Below are positions 1 through 12,100 of a DNA stretch of 64,000 nt, piece after piece. The position numbers and the translations under genes are program-made. The stretch spans positions 682,001-746,000 of the forward strand of contig JAFCMP010000423.1 of assembly GCA_017506865.1 (NCBI GenBank), given 5' to 3'. The notes beneath the pieces are model-generated. The model ran no database searches, was not told the DNA's origin, and worked only from the letters and a program-made list of their open reading frames with translations. Origin of the DNA: Tribonema minus. Lineage: Eukaryota > Sar > Xanthophyceae > Tribonematales > Tribonemataceae. How positions within the stretch are numbered: position 1 is the first letter of the stretch; each line of letters begins with the position of its first letter.

Positions 1-203
1 GTACTGCAAGCACTTGACGTATGCATTCAAGTTGATGGCTAACCACACCTTGTCACCTCGAGGTCTACAATTTTTTGGTTCGTTTCCATGCAATACAAAT
101 CCATCCCGTGCATGACTCAATCACATTTACTTCCTCCACGGAGTCCAATGTTGCCTACACATGTACTTGAAAAATACTTGAAGTGTGCGATACCCATACA
201 TAC

Positions 204-3200
204 CTTGATCATGTTGACCTCCTCCACGGAGTCCTGCCCAACGTCTCCACACATCAGGTTATTAGACAGATCGAAAGAGCAGCGCCATGGATTCCTGAAG
301 AGGGACACCACAAGCAAGAGAGCAGTGATTGAGTGATCGTGCCGATGCAAACGCACGCATTCCTGATTTCATAATACTAAAAAGGCAGGCAAGGCATTAA
401 TATGGAAGACATTAGTATGAAACGCACGCATTAATATGGAAGGCAAGATCTGGCCGTACGGTTGCGTTTTACCAAGAACAGTCGGTGGGCTGCCCAAAAC
501 AACAGTGCTCGCAGGTGCTAGGATCAAGCTTCCAGTGCAGAAGCATCGTTTGCCATTGTTTGCAAGCACACATTCAACAGGTGGTCGCGACTGTGTTTTT
601 TTCATGTTTTTTTCCAATGAGTTTCAATACGTCCCTTCCAGCAAGAAGCACCTGCGCAGCTTGGGACAGGTGGACTGCCGTATATGTAATTGAAATACGT
701 ACCTCAAGCCGTACGCGTACACCGTTCCTAGCGCAGTGACACCATTCACAACGGCCGTTGCGCCAACGAATGGGTTGTCGGTCGGGACAGAGTAGAAGGG
801 GCCAACTGCGATGGTGGCTTGCGCCTGCCAGATGCGCACGCGCAGCATCTTGCCGAGAGGGCTGGAGAGGTCCTGCGCGTTGCCGGTGTCGCCGTGCATG
901 TCGTCTGCAGCCAACCAAAGAGCACCGAGGCTGTGAAGTTGAGCTTGACGTATGAGAACTATGCATATGTAACGATAAACAAAGAAGTTGACCTTGAAGT
1001 ATGGTAACGCGTCATGAAACATGTCGGTATTGCTGTGCATATTGGCTGCACCCAGAGACGCGAGCAGGGTGTGAAGTTGAGGTTGAAGTATGGTTATGCA
1101 TTCAGGTTAAAGTATTGTAGGTATGCAAGTGGATGTGAACTGCGGACGAGCATCATCGTTTGCTGAGGGGGCGCAGGGAACTGGCGCGTTGATGGTGTTG
1201 CCGCGCATGTTGGCTGCACTAACCCTGACCCTAACCCTAACCCTGCCGTGTCAGCATCTGCACCGCCGCAACAACAAAAAAAGCGGAACATCAAGGCTGA
1301 ATGACAATGCACATGTACATTGCGCACGAGGCCATTGCGGAAGGGTAAGGCACAATGTAGCAAGTTCGAGTTCATTTCCATCTAACGATCACCCGGTTGC
1401 AACTTCAACTTCATTTCTGCCGCCGTGGTGAAGATTTGAGCGGTTCATATACTTCAGCTTTGAATTTGATTCAGGTGCTCTCAGGTGTTGTTCGGCCAAA
1501 AGTGGCAGCACTCATGCATGCACTCATGCCTAATCCTAGCTCTATACCTAAACCTAAGCCACAATGAACATCAACCAAAACAACAGCTGCTGAACTGCCC
1601 CCTGCTGAAACCAAGCAGCCTCAGACTGAACTTCAGCAGTCAACTTGAACGATACTCACTTGCGCCACCGCCGTCGCCGGTCGCAATGTAGAGGTCGTGG
1701 TATGCGGCCGCGGGGTCCAGATTGTTTTGAAAGCTGATCCAGCCCGCATTGTGGTTCTGCTCAGGCTGCATTGCCCAGCAATGGGGGGAGGGGGGGGAGG
1801 GGATTAGGGTAAGCGTAAGAATTGAGAGTCAGGGCTGGAGAGAGCAACAGCTGCCGTAGAAATGTAACCTTACGCGCATAGCGCAGTAGGATCAGGCGTA
1901 GTCTGAGGGTTTGGCTAATCCTAACCCCTCAATCTTCAACATGCACGACAGGCCAGCAACTACTTCCTGGTGCAGGTGTAGAAGTTGAAGTGAATACTTC
2001 AAGTCATGGCAGCGCTCACCTGCGGCCACGACATGAGCGTGCGCCGCGACATGCGCGTGAGATCCGCGTTGCCCGGCGCGTACGTGTAGTGTAGCGCACG
2101 ATGTTGATGAAAAACTTCAAGATGCAACTTCTAGTGATGGCAGCGTTCACCTGCGGCCACGACATGAGCGTGCGCCGCGACATGCGCGTGAGATCCCCTT
2201 TGCCCTTCACACACCAAAGCACGTCAGCAAACTCTTCACACAAAACCTTCACAGATACAGACTTCAAGTTGTGGCAGCGCTTACCTGCGGCCACGACATC
2301 AGCGTGCGGCGCGACATGCGCGTCAGATCCGTGTTGCCCGGCGCAAATGTGTAGCGCACGATGTTGGTAACCTGGTCCCTGTCCACAAAGTTGACGTAGA
2401 ACGCCTTGTTCACGGCAAAGTTGGGGTGGAAGGCGAGGCCCAGGAGCCCCATTTCGCCGCTGAACTGAACGACGTCTTGTATGTCCAGGACCTGGGTGAG
2501 CGCTGCTGTGGTGGGGCTGTCGACCATGGATGATATTGTGCCGAGCTGCGCAGACAAGGGGGGGGTAAGGGGTTTTGTGAGTTTTGACAGGCAGAGAGCT
2601 TAGCATATGTTGAGGTTGGGTGACGAGCCACGATTTGAGGTTGGGTGACAGTGTTCGCATCGCTGCGGTGAGGCTGTCGACCATGGAGAATATCGTGCCG
2701 AGCTGCAAAGACCACGAGGGGGGGATGTTTTTGGTCATTGACAGAGGCAGAGCTTAGCAGATGCTGAGGCTGGGTGACGTGCCACAATGTGAGGTTGGGT
2801 GACAGCGTCCGCATTGCTGTGGTGGGGCTGTCGATCATGTAGGATATCGTGCCGAGCTGCCCAGAAAAGGGGGGGGGGGGGGGAGGGGTGTTGTCATTGA
2901 CAGAGCAGAGCACAGCGCATGTGGAGGTTGGGTGACGTGCCACAAGTTGAGGTTGGGTGACAAAGTTCGCAGCGCGTTGCTCGTTCACTTCTCATTGGCT
3001 CGTTCGCTATGTGTGGGCGATGCCTGCTCTCGTGCATTGTGACAAGTTGAAGTTGGGTCCTCGCTGCGTATTGCGACGTGCTACCTTGACAGCGCTCGCA
3101 TCATATCGTACTCCTTGTTAACAATGCATGCTCTCGTGAGTTGTGGCTGCATGACCGCTGACTTGTCCACCTCTGGCACGTCGGTGGCGCTGTGCGCTGT

Positions 3201-6200
3201 CGGCAATGTGAACAACGTGAAGTATATACCTTCCAAGTATGCGAACTCCACAAAGACATAAAGTGCGCAGCGCACCAAATTCAACTTCAACCGAAGAGAC
3301 GCTTGCCGCCAACATCTTCAACGTCACGTGGCAGACTATCAACCAGGTATGCTAATCCTCATCGTAACCCTAAACCGTTACCCGAGCCACGACCTTACCC
3401 CTAACTCCTGCTATTGTGCACCAGAAACCTCACCATGACACCTGCAACTTCAACATTACCTGAGAAACTATCCTCCACTTTTTTTCCTTCCGGCACCAGC
3501 TTCATGTCCGCCATCCCTGGCCACTGATGGACTATCCACCTGGTGCAGTGATATGACCCCCTGACCCTTACTCTAGCCATAAACCTACTTCCAACTCTTC
3601 ACAGTGTGCACCAGCAATATACACATCCGACTTCAACCGGAAGCACGTTCCACCACAAAAAAACTTCAACATTACCTGAGAAACTATCCACCACATTTTC
3701 TCCCCCGGCACCAGCTTCATGTCCACCATCATACCCGGCCACTGGTTCGCCATGAGCGGAAACGGCGACTGGAGTGCACGCGCTGCCGTCACTACCTCCG
3801 GCGCCGGCGCTGCATTGGAGCAAAAGCAGCACGCAAGAGAGTCAGTATTGATGCTTGTTGGAGCATGTGGCTAGTTCCTTGCTTGCACGCCTTATCATTA
3901 CGGCAGTTACACTACCGGTACAGACGACGATACAATTCACTTCTACCAGCACACGCCTGGCATCGGTCTTGTGTTGCAGTGGTCACCTTGTTGCACACCT
4001 CTACCAGTGTGGAGCAACAGGCTAGTAAGCAGCAGTTCTCTACGTTGCATCAATACTGTTTCCAGGGCTGCTAGGTCAGGGCTTGGGTCCCATGGCGCAG
4101 GTACGGAAACAGTTCTCTACGTTGCATCGATACTGTTTCCAGGGCTGCTAGGTCAGGGCTTGGGTCCCATGGCGCAGGTACGGAAACACCTGTGCATGCT
4201 CTGAGTTGCACAGCAACATACAATGCCTGCTAACCCTCACCCTAACCCTAACCCTAACGTCTGCGCCTCAGTACACAAAGCGCAAGCAACATACGATCAG
4301 CGGGGCTGTGCATATGAAGCACGCACAGCAACAGCAGCAAACATTCGGGGGGGCACGCTTAACCCTGACCCTAACCCTAACCCTAACCCTAAAGCACGCC
4401 GGCAAATCAGAGAGCACTGTGGAGACAAGGAAATCACACCGCCGAAAAGCGACAACACCTGCTACTGCAATAGATAGCGCGCTGTACTAGACGAAGCAAC
4501 ATTGAGGTTGACACTGTTGAAGTAGATACAGAAACTGTTGAAGTATACCGCCGCCTGCTGCAGCAACAAATGGTGCACTGTAAAGTAGACCCAATAGCTG
4601 AAGTTGGTAACGTTGAAGTAGAACCTGAAACAGTTCAAGTACATCGCCTACCTGTAAACGGGTAGCAGTAGTACTCGTCGGGCAAGCGGCTGCGGCGCGC
4701 GCAAAAATCAGCGCGGAAGTACACTAGACGCTGACACTGTTGAATCATAGAGCCCACTGCTCAAGCACATGGCGCACTATTAAATGGATCCAACACTGGT
4801 GAAGCTGAGACTGTTTGTAGTGGATACTGACACAGTCGAAGTACACATTGCGCACCTGTAAATGGGTAGCAGTAGTACTCGTCCGGCACGCGGCTGCGGC
4901 GCTTGCAAAAGTCAGTGGGCAGCTGCAGCGATGCTCCACACTCCGTGTAAACCTGCCCGCAGAAGTCGTGGCACAGCATCATGCCGTTGCGTGGCCCCAG
5001 CGTCTGTAGCACAACAACAAGGAAAGTTTGAAGTTGAAGTTAGGGTTTGATGTTGAAGCTGATGTGTACATGCACAGGTTGCTTGAAGTCGTGGCACAGC
5101 ATCATGCCGTTGCGAGGCCCCAGCGTCTGCGGCGCGAACAACAGGTGAAGTTGAAAGTTGAGGTTGAATTTAGGGGGGTTTGGTGTTGGTGTTGGTGTCT
5201 GCACGCGCGCGGTTGCTTGCACTTCATGGTGCAGGGAATGTGGGGTAATTTAACCAGCACCAGCACAGGGTAGTTTGGTGTTAGCTGGGTTTGGGCACCA
5301 GCAATGCTCTCTGCTTCCACAAACTTCATGTTGAAGCACGTGTTACGCAGTTTTTTTAACCCTAACCCCAACCCTTATAGCCACTGTGCGGCGTGGGCCT
5401 ACAGCCGTTCTAAAGTGCCCTCTGTCTAACATGTCCATGACGTTAACATAGTGCAGGGTACATGCAGGGTGCACCTATCACAACTTCAACCTATCACAGC
5501 TTCGGCCTATCACAGCTTCGGCCTATCACAGCTTCGACCTGTCCATAGTTCAACCTTTCGCGAGTTCAACCGATTACTACCCACTTCGACACAGCGCAAT
5601 GACCGTACAAGCTGATGGCAAATGCACACACACCATCGCACAGACGCTTTCCGTCAAGTATTGTCTTGATACTTTGAAGCATGCATCACCTATGTACTAC
5701 ATGTTCATCAAGTGCTCAATTACTCTTCGTAAGGTGACAAAGACTCACCGTGCCCAGCTCCTGGAATAAATGTGCGGACCATGGCTGGCAACTGCAAGAA
5801 ACAAAGCCAGCACAAGAAGCAGAAGCAGTCAGAGTGGTATCCTTAGCTCACACTACAGGTTCAGAGCACAGTTCAGGTTTTTGGACTGGGGCTGACTCGA
5901 TAATTCATCACCTTCGGATCCCTAACTGCAACTGCAACAGATGGCACGTCACCTGCTCTGCACCTCACCAACCATGCGCTTTGGTCTGCGATGCACAGGT
6001 GCTCTCGGTGCTATGTGCATGCAATTCAAGCAGTCAGTTTTGTAACACAACTGCGAAGTGCCTGAGAAACTTCAAGAGCCTAACCAGCACAGCCGTAAAC
6101 CTCAACTGCGACACCACTGCACACCACTCAGGTGGGTAGATAGATGCATGCCGTGGCATAGAAATCCCGTTTGCGCGAAAGGCCCGCCGTGATCACAACT

Positions 6201-7448
6201 GTGAAACCACTTTGATATTGCTCATTCGTTCCTTCATTCATTGCACCCTGGATCGCAAAGAAAAGTCATGTGAAGAGTGCCATCCCCACGGTGCAGCCTG
6301 CCGTTTAAACTTGCTGCGCTGTGGCTCAGCATTGCTGCTGCTGCTGACTGGGCGCTGCTGCTGCTGCGCAGCTGCCGGTGGTGCTGCAGAAAGGCCAGAA
6401 TGCACAACTGTTGACGCACTTGTTGCCGTTGTTGCACTTGCCTCGCCGCAATCAATACCCATTTCATGGGATATCTTGCCCTAGAAATCATACTGTACAG
6501 TCGACGATAATTGACACTCTTTTTCACATAGGCACTGTAGACGCTGATGGCAAGCCTCATTGGAAATGCTCCCTTGCGCTCTACAGTGCTTTGGTGAGAT
6601 CACATAGGAAAACTATACGGCATGCCACAAACTGACCTACGATTAAGGTAAGGGTCGAGGTTAAGGTAAGCGAAGCCTTATGTGCCTGGTAAAGGCGCCA
6701 GCGACGGCAGCTTTCATGCCGATCATACTGATAAATCTGTGCACAACCATTATGGTTGATGTAAAAACATATGAATGATGCCCATGAAAGTCGCCTGCCG
6801 CAGCTGCCTGCTGACAAAGATCATTCACTTCTCAGAAAACCAGTCAGGCTTTAACATCTGAATGATCATGAACTTGTTGTGACGTCAGCATTTATCTGCC
6901 TTTCTTCGCCTGCCACAAATGACCTGCTGGAATAGATCCGTGCAAGCTCGTGAGGCGGGTTCTGCGCGCCCGTTGATGAAAACCCCGATAGAGATCGGTT
7001 CAAGATAACCAAGCTCGTGTGATTCTGGCCTGCCGCAAATGACATCAAAAATTGTTTTTAGGATACTCGTGTTCATGGCTGAATGTATTGCTTACCTGCC
7101 GCAAGTGACCTGCTGAAACAGATCTGTGCACGCCTGCGAGGGGGGCGTCCCCCGCGCCGTCGCCGCTGCCACCACCCCATCAAAGACACCCTTCAGAATC
7201 GCCTCCTGTTCCAAAGAGCAGCACGCCCCATCAGGATTGCCGTTTACGCTGGTGCAGAATTCATAGTTGGGCGCGCCGTATCCCGGCTGCAGCGGTGCCG
7301 AAAAATCCAGGCAAAGGGGGTGGGCATGTGCCCCCGGAATCCCTAAGAAGACTGCCGTTGCCACGGCTGCTGCTGCTGTTTGCAGGATGGTGTGTGTGCG
7401 GTTGCGGTGTGGTTTTGGTTGGCGCGCAGCGGTGCTTTGGGGCTCCAT
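204..7448 (-). CDS. HHIP-like secreted glucose/sorbosone dehydrogenase family protein, 5' part
   Basis: Eight exons, written high to low: 7448-7096, 5791-5749, 5003-4856, 3809-3676, 2545-2285, 1765-1660, 904-703, 294-204. They chain in phase for 446 codons; the gene continues past the left edge. The ATG at 7448 opens a basic N-terminus and a hydrophobic stretch ending GAHA, read as a signal peptide (residues 1-42). Residues 46-180 are a cysteine-rich folate-receptor-like domain (HPLCLDF, PWSAHLF, CHDFCGQVYTEC). From about 205 comes the beta-propeller of the glucose/sorbosone dehydrogenase family: GEMGLLGLAFHPNF, QNHNAGW, YIATGDGGGA, GNAQDLSSPLGK, SVPTDNPFVG, YAYGLRNPWR, CGDVGQD. This domain order is that of animal HHIP/HHIPL proteins. 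In bacterial relatives the fold binds PQQ and oxidises sugars; HHIP binds Hedgehog. Which applies here cannot be told. The family call is strong; exon ends are inferred. Confidence 0.87.
1219..1246 (+). repeat. Telomere-like CCCTAA tract in an intron
   Basis: Four to five near-perfect CCCTAA/CCCTGA units. It sits inside a gene, so it is interstitial. Confidence 0.8.
2010..2862 (-). repeat. Exon echoes around HHIP-like exon 2545-2285
   Basis: The exon's 3' end with its donor recurs at 2130-2196 and 2010-2100 (GCGGCCACGACATGAGCGTG in both). Its 5' end with acceptor recurs at 2655-2705 and 2810-2862 (GGGGCTGTCGACCATGGA-like). The peptide LTRMSRRTLMSWPQ is kept in the first echo. Confidence 0.85.
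3336..3545 (-). repeat. Echoes of the HHIP-like exon 3809-3676 and its donor
   Basis: Segments 3430-3540 and 3305-3352 repeat the last part of the exon plus intron start (CATTACCTGAGAAACTATCC and a poorer copy). On the plus strand the poorer copy looks like a good exon ending CAACCAG, but this is an echo. Confidence 0.75.
4033..4186 (+). repeat. 77-bp tandem duplication
   Basis: Two adjacent 77-bp copies differ at a single base (CATCAATACTG versus CATCGATACTG). It is the youngest-looking duplication in the window and lies inside an intron of the HHIP-like gene. Confidence 0.9.
4228..4396 (+). repeat. Two telomere-like CCCTAA tracts
   Basis: Tracts at 4231-4258 and 4358-4393 with several perfect units, in an intron of the HHIP-like gene. 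Confidence 0.85.
4655..5136 (-). repeat. Echoes on both sides of HHIP-like exon 5003-4856
   Basis: 4655-4725 repeats the exon's 3' end (GGGTAGCAGTAGTACTCGTC); 5086-5136 repeats its 5' end (CACAGCATCATGCCGTTGCG). Both include the flanking splice site. Confidence 0.85.
4856..7448 (-). other. Signal peptide and folate-receptor-like cysteine-rich domain of the HHIP-like gene
   Basis: The first three exons encode the secretion signal and the cysteine-rich module. The second exon is only 43 nt (5791-5749) and supplies CQPWSAHLFQELG, matching the conserved C-x-PWSAHLF core of the module. The third adds the LCxDFCxxVxxxC helix and ends in DEYYCYPF. Conserved cysteines continue across both exon junctions, which supports the short second exon. 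Confidence 0.8.
6790..7050 (-). repeat. Echoes of the end of HHIP-like exon 1
   Basis: 6900-6965 encodes ACTDLFQQVICGR against ACTDLFQQVTCGR in the exon. Shorter traces sit at 7028-7050 and 6790-6812. The donor in the best echo has decayed to GCGAAG. Confidence 0.85.
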
Positions 7449-9191
7449 GGCGGTGGCTGGCGCGCTGCTGCTGTGCTCCTTGACTCAACGTTGCTCGTCT
7501 CGACTGCTGGATGTGTTCCTTAGGCCAAGCCGTTTCGCCTGGCGAAGAAAAACAAAAACACACCTTTGAGATGCAGCCATGCTTGCAGATGGATTTTAGA
7601 CTTACGTAGCAAGACAGGTGATGCAGGTGTTGTACGTCAGGCAGCAACAACGCAGCACAATAGAAGACCGCAAACGTAACTGACCAGGGCAACTTCAGCA
7701 CTTGCGCTCGCGCTCCTCTTCAGACACGGCACAAGACGGCAACTGCAACCGCTCCAGTCAGCTTCGCGTGGGCAGCGCTATCGCACGTCTGTGCTACTGT
7801 GCGGCATAGAAGAGCAGGCACAGAGGCGAGGCGGGAATTGCAGTCAGAACGGCAACTCACAGAATGCTTGCGTTGAAGTTGCACATTGTCGTTTCTTGTT
7901 CGCGATTCCTTCATGAGCACTACTAGTGGACGGTACTACTGTGTAGCTGAAGGCTACACGTGCCGCCATCCAACCGCAGCGGCCATGCGATGCAGATCGT
8001 TAAGTTCAGCGCAACATAGCACGGAAACATCGCTTGCAACTAATATTAGATTTGCGCCGTCGGCCACGGGTCACCCAGCGTGGATCAGATTGCTTTGAAA
8101 CTGAATATCTGTGCTGTACGCAGCCACGCCACGAATCTTCTGCTGTATACGACCAGCCAACTGCAGCAAGGCATTTGCTTTACCAGGCGCAAGCACGGTG
8201 GAACAGGGGTTCGATCTTACCTGTGCAGCTCTAAGCCTGCGTCCAGTGCAGCGAGTCTCCACGCGCTGGTGTGGCTGCAGCCTCACGCGCCCGGAGATGG
8301 TCTCAGGATCTGCTGCTGCGGTGTTTTCAGCAACTTACACACAGCTGTACGTGTCAGAGAGACCCAGGTTGAAGCTCTGTCTTGCAGTGTTTGCGCCCCA
8401 GGCACTTGCTAATGGGCAGCGGAACTGAACGGCACACCTTCAGCCACTCTTTCAAAGTTACCAGCACTGTGCCACCGGCAGCGCGCAACCACTGGCGTAA
8501 CGAAGCTGCGCGCTCAACTCCGATCCGAGCTCCGAGCGGCGGCGGTTATTTTTATTAGAAATAGTGTCATCTCCGGCACCCTTTCCGGGGTTCTTCATGT
8601 ATGCGCCAAGCGAAAATCAACAAGCACGAAGACTAGTTGAAAACATGATGCTGGCCAGGTGCCCTCACGCCCAGAGCCAGAGGCTCACCATACAACCTAC
8701 GTTAAGCCTAACACAAAGCGGGGGTGCCCAAAAATGGGAAGCGAACAGCATCAAGCCATGAGACTGAACAGCAAGGACGCATCAACACCATGCCATATTC
8801 AGATCGGCATGCAGTATATGTTATTCAACCATCTCAGCCAATCAGGAGTAACTTGTGAATGCAAAATGACTACATTTGAAGCACTTGTGAACCAGCATGC
8901 AGCCTCAACTCAGAAGGTGCTTGAGCATGATAACTTTGAACCAAGTGCTCCGTGGGTGTTTGGCGCATGTTGAGCGCGCTATTCATGCTCAAAATATAGC
9001 GCTTAAAATTGCGTAGCTCTCGCCATGTATGTATACATGGCAAAAATCAAAATCGTATAACCTTTGTGATGCCGCCATCATGATGTTCTTGAGCGTAGCA
9101 TGCAACGGTGCAGTGTGCTCAACAATTGCAATCCGATTATCAAATCCTCGTGAGCGTCTGCAAAACTCGCTGCAATGCCGGAATGCCCCCC
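7449..9191. other. Spacer between two minus-strand genes; no gene recognised
   Basis: This lies between the start of the HHIP-like gene and the stop of the hydrolase-CYTH gene. It should hold the promoter and 5' UTR of the former and the 3' UTR of the latter. ORFs up to about 145 codons occur on both strands but show no known motif, composition shift or splice-linked partner. I see no clear TATA box or polyadenylation signal. Confidence 0.5.
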
Positions 9192-12100
9192 CTATTTCCC
9201 CTCTCGGAGAGCCTGCCTCGCCGCTTTTATAACCCCCAGTTTCTCCGGTTGGTACCGTAGCAGATACTCTTCAACTTTGCCTCGCGCCTTGCCCGCAGCC
9301 GCTAGACCCAGCGCATGTGCCATCTGCTCAATGGCGGACTCGGCAGCACCGACTTCACTTGAAGTTGTGCACATGGCCTCAACTTCAAGAACGGCGTGGC
9401 CGTACGAGGCCTCATCGGTGTCGATGGTGAAGCCCTGACACCTGTGCGCCATGTGCGCGGAAAAGGGAGAGGGGCATGTAGGTAGCAAATGCAGCATGAG
9501 ATGTGCGAAAAGAAACGGTTTTTTGGCGTAGGCTAAAGGGGGAGAGGGGGCATGTAGGTAGCAAATGCAGTGCGAGGCGCTGAGCGTTGTCATAGGCAGG
9601 GTTGAGCCGTGCTGCAGCAGCGCAACGTGTAGAACTGTTGCGTTGATCAATGACGTACAAGTATCGTAGCATCGCCACTTTGCCATTCCGTGCAAGGGAA
9701 GCGTGACCCAAACCCTAACCCAAGCTACATGGCCAGCCTCAGCTGTGAGCCATCCAATTCTATGAATGCCTCATTCACTCCAAAGACTTTCTTCCTGCCT
9801 GTGGAAGCTCTGCCAGGAGTTACGTACATGCATCACTATTTTCAAAAGTTGCATTGTCTTCACCTTTTGCCTGACGCTGTATGACATGATGTCCTGTCAT
9901 CTTTGTGTTCTCTTTTGTTACTATGAAAAGCGGGTCGCCTGCGCAATCAGACATGTTGCCTCCAATGTTGATCATGCAGCATTATCTAGTACAGTAGCGT
10001 ATGTCCATGTGAGAGTTTCAAGATAGCACTCAACGCGCGTTACAATCAGTAGTTATGATTCTGCTTCCACCGCCACCTGCTGTAGGCGCACAACGTTCAG
10101 GGGCCATGGCCAAACTTCTCGAGGACCCTGACTTGAAGTTCGCCGCCACAACACTTCTTACGTGCTACGCTACTTTAAGCGCCACGAGCTGCACACATGC
10201 GCACTAATGCCGAGTTCCAAGCGCAGGGCCTAATCCAACACCACTGCGCCAAGCCGAGTGAGTCCGTCCCAACCCCTCCCCCCCCACACACAAGCGCAAG
10301 AGTAGTGCTTAAGATTTGGGAACTTCAGGTCCAGTGACCCAAACTCCAAGTTCAACCATGCGAACCTAACGCTCCGCTCTCACCTGTACTTGCGGCGTTT
10401 CGTCCCGAAGGTGACAAATGGCGCCCACCCCCTCTCCTGGAGCGCCCCCTTCAGGCGCTGTGAAGTTGAAGTTGCTGCGGGGGGAAGATCGAGGAACGCC
10501 TGCGGGCAGACGCGCCTGAGCGTTGCTGTGACGTCCTCCAGTGCCGTCGCCTGCGTGCAGCGGAGTTGAAGTGTTTGAGCACATGGCTTAGGATTATAGA
10601 ATTGGGGATCGAGCGGCACCCTGTGCAAGCAGTGTGGCATGTGCAGGTGCCTCCGCTCACGCGTCTTGGTGCTGGGCACATGTTGAAGTACCCCATGTTG
10701 AAGTATGGTATTGACTGCGTTAGGCTGCGGAGGGCCAGGCACTACTCGCTGTTATTGATTCAAACCTTAACTTGAACCTCAACCCCACCTCAAGACCGCC
10801 CCACCCTAACCTATAGTCTAAAGCGAGTACGAAGCACAATGTGCAAGTGCCTCCGTTTGCATTCTTGGTGCTGGGCAAACGTTGAAGCACCCAATGGTGA
10901 AGTATGGTCGCCCAACTGCGTCCAACGCACCATCTGTGCTTGTGCTGCGCACAACAAGGCACTGCTCGCTGTTGTTTGACTCAGTGCCTGACTTCAACCT
11001 AAACCCGACCCTCAGACGCTGAACTATTAGGTCAGTATGACAAGGCACCGCTCACGTCCACTTGTTAATACGGAGGCGGCAACCACACTCATCAAGCAGC
11101 AAGTTCACGTAAAGGCCTCGCAACTTCAAGCATCAGATCCAAGATCAAGCAGGAAGTTCAAGTGCACACACCTCACGGTACACCGCCGTACCCGCGCCTG
11201 AAGCGGAAGCTGGAATTGGTGTCTTCAGCTCCCAGAGGCCCGCCCGCAGTCTGAGCCACGAGTCTTGGCGCGCGAGTGAGTTGTCGGCAGAGTCCCAGTA
11301 TGAGTCAATGAACATCATCTCCATCACCTGCAAGGTTGAGTTGAAGTTGAAATAAGAGTTGGGGATTAGGACGCCTTGCCTGGAAGATGAAGATCAGGGC
11401 TAGCTGTGGTGCAAATTGGGAGCAGAGTACGCACGCAGCGTGAGGCAGGCGTCTTGGCGCACGAGTAGTTGATTGGCAGAGTTCCAGTGAACATTGTCTC
11501 TATCACCTGCACGGTTGAGTTGTAGGTGAAGTAAGAATAGGAGATCAGGATGCCTTGCCTGGAAGAGGAAGAGCAGGGCTAGTTAGTTCAACTTTAGACT
11601 AGCTAGTTTAGTTCAAATTTAGACTAGGAGCAGAGTATGCACGCAGTGCAAGCCTGGCGTCTTGGTGCACGAGTGATTCATCAGCAGAATGTATGTATGT
11701 GTCACGCGAATATTGTCTCCATCACCCGCAACATTAAAATGAGAGCGAGGGCAACCCTGATCCTATGGTCTGGCAGGTTCTGTCAGGTACTGGGGGGAGC
11801 TTATGCCGCCATATGGGCAACGGATCTTGCCCGACCCCTAACCCTAACCTTGATCCTAAAGCATGTTTCCTGAAGACATCAGCGGTGTACACCCGTTCCC
11901 TAGATTCACAGCAAAGGTCGTCATGTTCAGTGTGCCCAATGCTTCACAACGCGCAGCTAGGGTCAACTAACCCTAATCCTTGCCCTAGCCCAACCCTGCC
12001 CTAACCCTGATCACCTGCATGCTACCTTGTGCCACCTCCTGCGCCGTAGGGTTAGGGTTAAGATTAAGATTGAAAAAATGGAATGGGGGTTTGCCCAGCG

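Noticed and set aside
574-966. Minus-strand ORF of 130 codons ending at 574
   Set aside because: It is an out-of-frame reading of the HHIP-like exon 904-703, whose true frame encodes SVPTDNPFVG and GNAQDLSSPLGK.
3300-3351. A plus-strand exon reading AANIFNVTWQTINQ with a GTATGC donor
   Set aside because: It is the antisense of an echo of the HHIP-like exon 3809-3676, with no partner exons on the plus strand.
7092-7569. Plus-strand ORFs opposite the first HHIP-like exon
   Set aside because: They are shadows of a GC-rich coding exon whose minus-strand product has a signal peptide and conserved cysteines.
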